From positions 1,736,001 to 1,800,000 of the forward strand of contig OY978100.1 in NCBI GenBank assembly GCA_963854735.1: a DNA stretch of 64,000 nt, in the 5' to 3' direction. Position numbers and translations under genes: made by a program. The stretch's first letter is position 1. Each line of letters starts with the position of its first letter. The stretch is from Marvania coccoides. Lineage: Eukaryota > Chlorophyta > Trebouxiophyceae > Chlorellales > Chlorellaceae. The notes under the pieces were generated by a model that saw nothing but the letters and a program-made list of their open reading frames with translations, was not told the DNA's origin and made no database searches. This document shows, in pieces, positions 56,701 to 64,000 of this stretch.

Positions 56701-59700
56701 GAGCCTGCAGGAGCAGCGCACGGCGCTGGAGAAGGACAGCGCGCTGCTGCATGCCGACAGCGTGACGGTGGCTCGACGCCCCATCGGAGACGGCGGGGGT
56801 GGGGGTGGCGGCGGCGGAGGAGGGGATTTCTCCCCCCTGGCCGACGCGCTGGGCCAAGGCGGCCCCGCCAGGCCTCTGAAAGTCGTCGTCAGCAACTGCC
56901 GCTTCCTGATGGACCTGAGGACTCGCAACGCGGTGTGGGGCGCGGTAGCGCACCTTGTCGCCGCATTTTCGTCCCCCCCCAAGCAGCAGCAGCCCGGGAA
57001 GCAGCGAAATGGCCCCGGAGGAGGGGCGCCCACGCCTCAACTGCACCGCAATAGCAGCGTCACTCCAGGCAGCTTTAGGGTTAAGCGGGACACGCCCTCC
57101 AGCCTGGGCTCGCTGCTGAGCCCCGCCACCAGCATCAGCCGGCGCGACATGACGGCGGAGATTCAGCGACGTCTTTCCTCCCACGAGACGTACCGCACCC
57201 CCAGCAGTGCAAGTGAGATCGGAGGCGGCGGCTCAGACGGCAACGAGCTGCTGTCGCTGCTGCTGCAGCAGCGGGAGGCGGGCGGGGGGCCGGATCTGTC
57301 CACCCCGCAGGCGTCCACGGGTGAGGAGCTGCCTGGGGAGAGCGATGAAGACGACGAGGAGGGAGAGAGCGGCGCTGAAGTGCCCATGACAACCCCCCTG
57401 GACGACATCCACAGCGTGCTGCGGTACGAGGTGGAGGTGTGCGATCTGCAGGTAAGCATTGTTGTTTTTGAAATAATAACATTGAAGATATTACGAGTGA
57501 AATGTATATTTCTTTGTCGTTAGAAAATCTCAAGAAAAAAAAAAACCCTGTACAATTTTGATGTATTTTGAATCGATTTTGACCTTCCCAGGTGATGATC
57601 GTGAGCTCCGGCACTGGGCGGCTGCTGCTGGCGGCCAAGAGCGGCCGTCTGCGGGGGCTGAGCCTCCCAGACTGCCCAACCCCGCTGCAAATCACCACCC
57701 TGGGGCTAGAGGCAGTACAAGCCTACACATCTATCGCTGACGTGGACCCTCACGTCAGCGTGTCGTGGCTGTCCGCTGAGGAAGGCGGGTTTTCTGTCCC
57801 ACCTGACGGCGGTCCAGCGATGCTGCGGAGAGTGTTCAACCCCATCTGCATCGATCTGCGGCACTCCAAGGTGCCGTCGTCGGCGCTGACGTCGCGGCGG
57901 CCGCTGACGTCGATGGGGAGGGCGCTGAGCCTGCGCAGCCCCACGCCTGGCGGCGGCGGCGGCGGCGGAACGATAATCAAATCAGAAGAGCTGGTTCTCA
58001 AGGTGAGACAAGAAAAGAAAGAATACCAGGCGCTTTATTTTCGGGCCAGCTTCATTCCTTGGCTGATTCTCTTGTTAATGGAATTAGTTTAGGGTTTCCT
58101 CTCCTATTCGTTCGTCTTTCTTCTCATATACTCTCGTTTTTCCTACTTGAACCCTTTTTCTGCACTGCATTATCGAGTTTTTGAACCCTCTCGTATCTAT
58201 CAACCCTCGCATATCCACTGCATCAACTAAATTTCCCTTTCCCTTTCAATTCTCTCTCCAGATCCCTGCCATCGCTGCTGTGATGGACGGCAGAGAGTTC
58301 GAGGTGGTGGCTGACGTGGTGGCCCTGCTGCTGACCCCAGGCCCCACCATAGAGACCATGGCGAACGCGCAGAAGCTGCTGGTGGAGAGCGAAGACGAGG
58401 CGGTGGAGGACGCTCGCGCCGTGTTTGCCATCGTGCGCCAGCAGCTGGATGCCCTGCGGGGGGAGGCGCTGGAGGTGCGGCGCTGCGTGGGGCTGCAGGT
58501 GGAGCGCTCCAATGGCACAGCCACAGCTTTGGGCGGCGTTCGGCGGCGCGGCGGCGCGGAGCTGCACTCGTTTGTCGCGGCGCAGCCCAGCACACGGCGC
58601 ACCACCTCTCGCCAGCCAAGCAGTGCGTTTGCCACCCCAGAACGGGCGCAGACGGGGGTAGTGTACGCGGAGGAAGATATTATTGAAGGGATCCCCGTGA
58701 GCACAGCCATTCGAGAGCATTTGTTCGGCGCAGAGACCGTCTACAGCGAGCTGACGGCCGGCGCTGGCGGCAGCGGCGGCCTCGACCTCCTGGCGACCTC
58801 GCCCTTCCAAGCCAGCGCGCGTCGCGCGCTGACGGAAGGCTCCACCTCCCAGAGGCGCCGCAGCAGCGTGGACGTGCGCCGCGAGCAGCTCCGCCTCCTG
58901 CTGCGGTGGGTGCACGAGCAAGAAGCCGCAGCGGCGGCGACCTACACCCGTGCAAAATCCGCCCTGCTGGCCGCGAAGGCGGCGGCGGGCATGCAGCAGG
59001 TGTCCCGTGCGGCGTCCCGCGTGCTAGTGCACGTTGATCGCATCGTGTGGCAGCTGTGTTCCCCCGACAAGACTCCCTTTGTGCAGGCAGCGCTGAGGGG
59101 GCTCACGTTCGACCGCCACCGCAACCGCGACCACTCTGGTGAGAATTTGGAATGCCACACTTCACAATACAAACATATCTGCAAAATCGAAGGATTGCCT
59201 TCTTTTTCTTTTTCCTCCAAACATAACAAACTAGTTGTTCACCCATTTTTCCTGCTTATTTAACTTTAACCCGTGATTTTTTGCCATGCACTTTTCCCCC
59301 CAGGGTCTGCCAAGTTCAGCCTGCACCGCCTGGAGATCATCGACGCCACCGGCAACCTGCCAGAGGGCCCTGCCACTCCGCCCGGGGTCATCCTCGCAAA
59401 CTGGAATCCCGACTCGTCGTACGAGCGGGAGCCCGTGCTGCGGGTGATCGTCACCATGGGGGTGCCCACCTCCACGCACCTAGTGTTCCAGCACTTGGAC
59501 ACTACTGTGCACCCGATGTCGCTGCACCTAACAGAGGCGATAGCGGTGGCCTGCTGGGAATATTTCTTCCCCAAAGAAGACATCAAGGCGCGGCAGGAGG
59601 CGTTCACCCAGAGCGTGGCCAGCGGGGTGGTCGCCTCTAGCAGGAGGAGGGGAGGGCCGTCGGATGGAGGGTCGGCAGGCGCCGAAGCTCAGGTGCTGGT

Positions 59701-61640
59701 AAGCGACTGTTTTCTGAGCATTTAAATGCACGGTTGAATTTGAATTTAAATTGCAATATCGCCATGTTGCACGTTGTTTCGTTGAAAACGGATGTTTTTT
59801 TACCATAAAAAGAAACCATTGGTTTTCACGCTGATTTTACTTCCATCGGCTCTTTGTAGGGCGCACAAGGTAGCCACCGACACAACGTTTCCGGCTCTGA
59901 ACTGCCGAGCACGCCCTCCCGTGCGGGCGCAAGTTCCAAAAGGATCCCCCACGCTGGCAGCAGTGGGAGCCTTCCAGGAGAACCAACAGCGCCAGAGCTG
60001 GGACCCAGCAGCAGCACCACGCCCTCTGCGACCACCGCCGCAGTCTACATGGGCGCTTTCCAGAGCCAGGGAGCAGCGGGCCAGCCTGGCGGCGGCACTG
60101 CCGCTGCAGGCGATGCCCCGGTGGCAGCGACGGCGGCGCCAGGCGGAAAGGCGAAGGGTGTGTCATCGCCCGAGAGGCGGCAGAAGAAGCGCTTTGTGTA
60201 CGTCAAGCTCAACCGTGCCCACATGCGCATCACCTACCAGGGCTACCCCATGTGAGTACTCTTTGTTTAATAATTTTATTCGCTTTACGTTGGAAGAACT
60301 GTTTCCTCTCCTAATAATTTTCAAGACTTTCTTATCAGTTTTAAGCGACGGTTTTCTATTCGTGTGCTAGAAGTGCCTGAATTGATATCCTTAATAATGA
60401 TTACTATTAATTTTGCAGTGGCATCAAGGACCGCATTCTGGTCATCAACTCCTACACCTGCGAGAACCTGGAGGGGCGGTGGCGCGACCTGCTGGCCAAC
60501 GTCAAGCAGAAGGCCATCCTCAGCGCGGTGTGGTCTGGTCTGGGCCTGCAGGGCCGCAAAATCCGAGAACTGATGGATGGCGCTATGCCCGCTGTGCTTG
60601 GGGGCGCAGGCGCCACGGGGGAGGACCCGCGGCAGAAGAAGGGGCTGCTGGCGAAGATGGGTCTGACCTCGAAGCGGCGGGAGGCAGCGCCCGAGGTGGA
60701 GCTGTCGGAGGAAGATTTGAAAGCGCTGCAAAAGAAAAGAGCGCTGTTTGGGGACCACGCTGTGAAGAACCTGGGCAGGCAGAGCATGCACCACCAGCAG
60801 GCAATGCCGCACGCGCAGGAGCAGGCTCCTGCGCCGCTGGCTGCAGGCGCCAGAGGCAGCAGCGTCGCCGCCGCCGCTGCCAGCAGCAGCGGCAGCGGAA
60901 CTTCTCCTTCTGCAGCGCACCGCGCCTCCGCTGGCCCGCTCAGCGGAGGCTCGTCGTTTACCAGTGGTCGCGGGGGTGGCGGCAGCGGCGGCAGCGCCGA
61001 CGGCGGCAGCCCTCGCACGCTGATTGATCTCAGCGGCATCAGCAGCGCCGTGGGCGGCCTTGCATCGCCAAACACCTCCCCCTTGCGCGGCGGCGCGTTG
61101 AACCTCACCCCTGTGAAGACTGCAGCAGCCACGCCCCCACGGCCGTCTGCTGCTGCCCCTCCAGCTGCCGCATCCAGAGCAGCGACGGCAGCGGCCACCG
61201 CTGCAGCTGGCGCGTCGCCGTTTAGAGCCCATGGCCCGGTGCCGAGGCTGGATCTCGGCCGGCCACTACCTCCGGAGGACCCTGTGACAGCAGCAGGAGG
61301 GGGTTCAGGGGACCCCCTGGCGCCAGCATCCGGGATAGTTGGGCCGTTGCAAGCTGGGCTAGCGGCTTCAGTTCCGCCTGCAGCCAGTTCATCGTCGGCG
61401 AGAGGAGAAGACAGAAACGGTTCACTGGGATCTGGGCGGTCTGAGAGCGGCGGTGGAGGGGCGGCAGCGGCGGCAGCGTTGCTGGGTCAAGAGAGGTTTG
61501 GCGGGCAGCAGGAAGACGCAGCTGCAGCAGCGTTGCTGGGATACACCAGCCCTGGGAGGCAGCAGGGCCTTGGGTGGCTGCAAAAGGTGGTGAACAAAGC
61601 CAAGGGAGCAGCTGGAAGCAACGGCAACGGGCGGCACTGA
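50732..61640 (+). CDS. SABRE/KIP/Hobbit (BLTP2-family) bridge-like lipid transfer protein
   Basis: Ten exons: 50732-50793, 50867-50975, 51063-53607, 53731-55730, 55883-57451, 57592-58002, 58262-59138, 59304-59698, 59860-60251 and 60419-61640, summing to 9,582 nt (3,193 residues). The N-terminus is a membrane anchor formed across intron one (FWFLITLAFFLVVIWLTW, then LALVVVAVARRKK). The following region (GELAVREARLGWGTDARG, FLSFLLRGPKVRISLSGIRL) matches the start of the SABRE/KIP/FMP27 chain. Near the C-terminus (about 2,760-2,840) FVYVKLNRAHMRITYQGYP, IGIKDRILVINSYTCENLEG and LLANVKQKAILSAVWSGLGL with QGRKIREL match the conserved C-terminal SABRE domain. Such proteins form long hydrophobic grooves thought to move lipids at ER-plasma membrane contacts. 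Ala-, Ser- and Gly-rich insertions occur at about 1,190-1,260, 1,750-2,050 and in the last 350 residues. Confidence 0.88.
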
Positions 61641-62090
61641 CTGAAATCTGAAATAATAACAGTGACTGAATAAAAAATGAATGATGCGATCCTTATTGAA
61701 TTTTGTTTTTAATACGCTCTGTAAACTCTGGTTCTTGTGCAGCTCTCCTCTGTTAACAACAGATGGAGCTCGTTTCGAACTTCAAAAAAAAAAAGGAGAA
61801 GTGGAGGCGCAATCGATCATAGCCCGGCTTCTGGGCAGCTCCTGAGGGCGATTCGACCTAAATGTGACAACTTAAACGTGCATCGCATCATTTTTAAATC
61901 GGTTTCAGCAGCGCACGCAACCAAGAGGCCTTGTGGCGTTAATATTTTTTGACCTGCCCCAGCACCCATCCCCTTTTTTTTGAAAATTTGAGGGTTATAT
62001 GGATTGCTGCTCGCTGATTGGACGCCCTTAATCTATTTCGGGCCTGCCGCCCACATTTTCGTGGTTTTATCGCTTGCCTGCAATCAAGAA
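61641..62090. other. Intergenic region upstream of the carrier gene
   Basis: 3' flank of the SABRE-like gene and promoter of the carrier. AT-rich stretches occur near 61665-61710 and 61890-61960. No gene or RNA was recognised. Confidence 0.5.
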
Positions 62091-63873
62091 ATGATGGACA
62101 AAATCAGGGTACGCTGGCGAGCCTATTAACGCTATAAAAACCTCGCATATCTAACAACACTGTGATTGAATTTTTTTCTGACGCGCATTGCAGACAAAAC
62201 TCCGGGAGGAGCATGAAATATCGACGGCATTGGCGGGCGGCATCGCCGGCAAGTTGTCTGCCCTTTGCCCTTTTTTCAGCCCCAATTCGCCGCTCATACC
62301 GTGCCGTGAACTAACTCAAAAATACCTCTCACCCGCAGGCGCCATCACCGCCACGGTAGTTTGTCCCCTGGACGTTTTAAAAACTCGGCTTCAGGTGCAG
62401 AGCCCGTCCTCCATGCGGCATTATCACGGCATAGGGGGTGAGTTACAGCCCCAGGCGTATCACGCAGTGGAGTCGGTGCTCAAAGGTGAAGGCCAGGCGT
62501 ATTCAAACTATCGCCCTGAGCCCAATCAACGCCCAGAAAGCCCACTCGATAAAGCACAGCACACACCAGCCCAATACATCATTCCCTGTCTGTACCCCCA
62601 CCGCCTCCACATTTATAATGCGTGATGCATTTCTCCCTTGTGCAATGCTGCACGAATTCATTTCTGTATTGAACGAAAAACTAAATTCAATCAATGAATG
62701 TCGCTGGATCCTCCCATTCACTCTTGCAGGCGGCTTGACACGAATCGTGCAGGAGGAGGGCTTCCGCGGGCTGTACCGCGGGCTCACCCCCTCGCTGTTT
62801 GCGCTGCTCCCCAACTGGGCGGTGTACTTCACCACCTACGAGCGCTTCAAAATCGCAATCTCAAAGCACGTGCGACCAGAGTGGGCCGGCTCTCCTGGGG
62901 TGCACATGGCGGCGGCGGCGGGGGCAGGGGCAGCCACGATGTTGATAACCAACCCGCTGTGGGTCGTTAAAACGCGGCTGCAGACGCAGAACATGGGAAT
63001 TAAGATGGGGAGAGGTGCCAACACGGCGTTGTACAAGGGGACGGGGGATGCGCTGATTAGGATTGCGCGGGAGGAGGGTTTGGCGGGGCTGTACTCGGGG
63101 CTGGGACCGTCGTTGCTAGGGGTGATGCACGTGGTCATTCAGTTCCCGCTGTATGAGATCCTGAAGCAGCGGCTGGCAAAGCGGCACGAGGGGGACCCGG
63201 CACAAAACAGCCAAAGACTGACAATGTGAGACAACGCAACACATTTTAATTTTATTATATCTACTAGATTCATATTTGAAGGGGGGAAATATGTGTATTG
63301 AAACAATCTGGTTATATGTGGGTTATTTTGCCAACGTTGATTTTTTCTTCTTCCCTTCTTCTCCCTCTGAAAATGCGCAGGATGGAGCTGGTGCTGGCGT
63401 CGGCGGCGAGCAAGATGGTGGCTTCCACCGCCACGTACCCCCACGAGGTCGTTCGGTCGCGAATGCACGTGGCGGGCACCGGCGCCTTCACCGGCCTGCT
63501 GAAAACCTGCAAGCAAGTTATGCGGGAGGACGGCTTCCGCGGCTTTTACCACGGATGCCTGACCAACCTCATCCGCACCACCCCAGCTGCCGCAGTCACC
63601 TTTACGTCGTTCGAGCTGTTGAATCGGCGGCTGCGGGCGTGGGCAGAGGCGCCCAGCAGAGCGGAGCTGGCGGCGCAGGCAAGACTGGGGTCTGGCGACG
63701 AAGACGAGGACGTAGAGGATATCGCTCTTGCCCCTCCTTTTTCTTCGTTGCAGGGAGCGCCGTCGCTGGGTCACAAGCACCCTCCTCCCACCGTCTCCTC
63801 GGTGTCTTCGACGTCGGCTGCTGCCGCTGAGCTTCACAAACACGTGGCGCCGCTCTCAGGCACCAAACGGTAG
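62091..63873 (+). CDS. Mitochondrial carrier family protein, NAD+/FAD/folate-type
   Basis: Five exons: 62091-62108 (18 nt), 62194-62248, 62339-62437, 62730-63225 and 63381-63873, giving 386 residues. Three carrier repeats carry the family signatures: PLDVLKTRLQVQ, NPLWVVKTRLQTQ and YPHEVVRSRM, with GFRGLYRGLTPSL, GLAGLYSGLGPSLLG and GFRGFYHGCLTNL after them. The NPLWVVKTRLQTQ motif points to the NDT/SLC25A32-33-36 subgroup (NAD+, FAD, folate or pyrimidine nucleotides). The second intron has a GC donor with perfect consensus (GCCG|GCAAGT). An unusual acidic and Ser-rich extension of about 80 residues (GSGDEDEDVEDIALAPP onward) follows the third repeat. The organelle, mitochondrion or plastid, is not settled. 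Confidence 0.9.
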
Positions 63874-64000
63874 CAGTATACTTTGCACAGTGCTATGCTG
63901 CGGCTTGACCTGAGTTTTTTTACATCCTTGCCTCCGACGTGTGTTATTTTTTTGAATTCAACATTTAATTTGTGTCGCTATTTCCAGCTGGCGTGTAAAA

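Noticed and set aside
57135..57698. Minus-strand frame opposite SABRE exons 5 and 6
   Set aside because: Spans a plus-strand intron and low-complexity exon; Pro/Arg-rich shadow translation.
1..64000. tRNA genes, rRNA, CRISPR or bacterial operon structure
   Set aside because: No T-loop-like tRNA pattern, rRNA segment or repeat-spacer array was seen; the DNA is eukaryotic nuclear.

Overview
The window is nuclear DNA of a photosynthetic eukaryote, most probably a unicellular green alga (an inference; a trebouxiophyte-like chlorophyte would fit). Nearly every gene is split by short introns with AG acceptors, coding exons are GC-rich against AT- or T-rich introns, and there are no operons. The nucleus encodes plastid proteins (the CF1 delta subunit, a plant-type fused aspartate kinase/homoserine dehydrogenase, an At4g37920-like protein) together with plant-type families (SABRE/KIP, a clade of PP2C, NDT-like carriers). 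No tRNA, rRNA or CRISPR was seen. Exon coordinates were read by eye from splice signals, reading frame and family similarity; nearly all gene models close to a whole number of codons.

Layout. 1-4.3 kb: the 3' part of a plastid At4g37920-like gene (+) and a two-RRM RNA-binding protein (-). 4.8-10.3 kb: glutaminyl cyclotransferase (-), an F-box protein (+), splicing factor ESS2 (-) and a CID/RPRD-type RNA polymerase II CTD-binding protein (+), arranged as divergent pairs. 10.8-15.7 kb: CF1 delta (+), a class I/II aminotransferase (-) and a MYND zinc-finger protein with a frame break (+). 15.8-24.4 kb: VPS11 with a degenerate RING (-), a plastid-like coiled-coil membrane protein (+) and AK-HSDH (+). 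25.5-31.4 kb: PP2C (+), a possible unrecognised gene on the minus strand, and TAM41 (-). 31.8-38.5 kb: a multi-pass membrane protein (-) whose 3' end has been copied into a repeat-rich block bounded by inverted arms, then a FUSC-like membrane protein (+). 38.8-46.1 kb: two paralogous six-exon SGNH/GDSL hydrolase genes (-) separated by a 2.58-kb EnSpm/CACTA-type transposon with perfect 35-bp terminal inverted repeats and a 3-bp target duplication. 46.5-63.9 kb: long-chain acyl-CoA synthetase (+), a small coiled-coil protein (-), a 3,193-residue SABRE/BLTP2-family lipid-transfer protein (+) and a mitochondrial-type nucleotide/cofactor carrier (+).

Most genes are independent housekeeping genes. 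There are loose themes: lipid handling and membrane contact (TAM41, acyl-CoA synthetase, SABRE-like, VPS11), mRNA metabolism (RRM protein, ESS2, CID protein) and plastid function. The most distinctive features are the two transposition-related structures, an unusually high share of GC-AG introns (six of about 65), one of which can be compared directly with a GT-AG intron in a paralogue, a 27-nt microexon, and a VPS11 whose RING has lost part of its zinc ligands. I did not find evidence of a wholly new multi-gene system.
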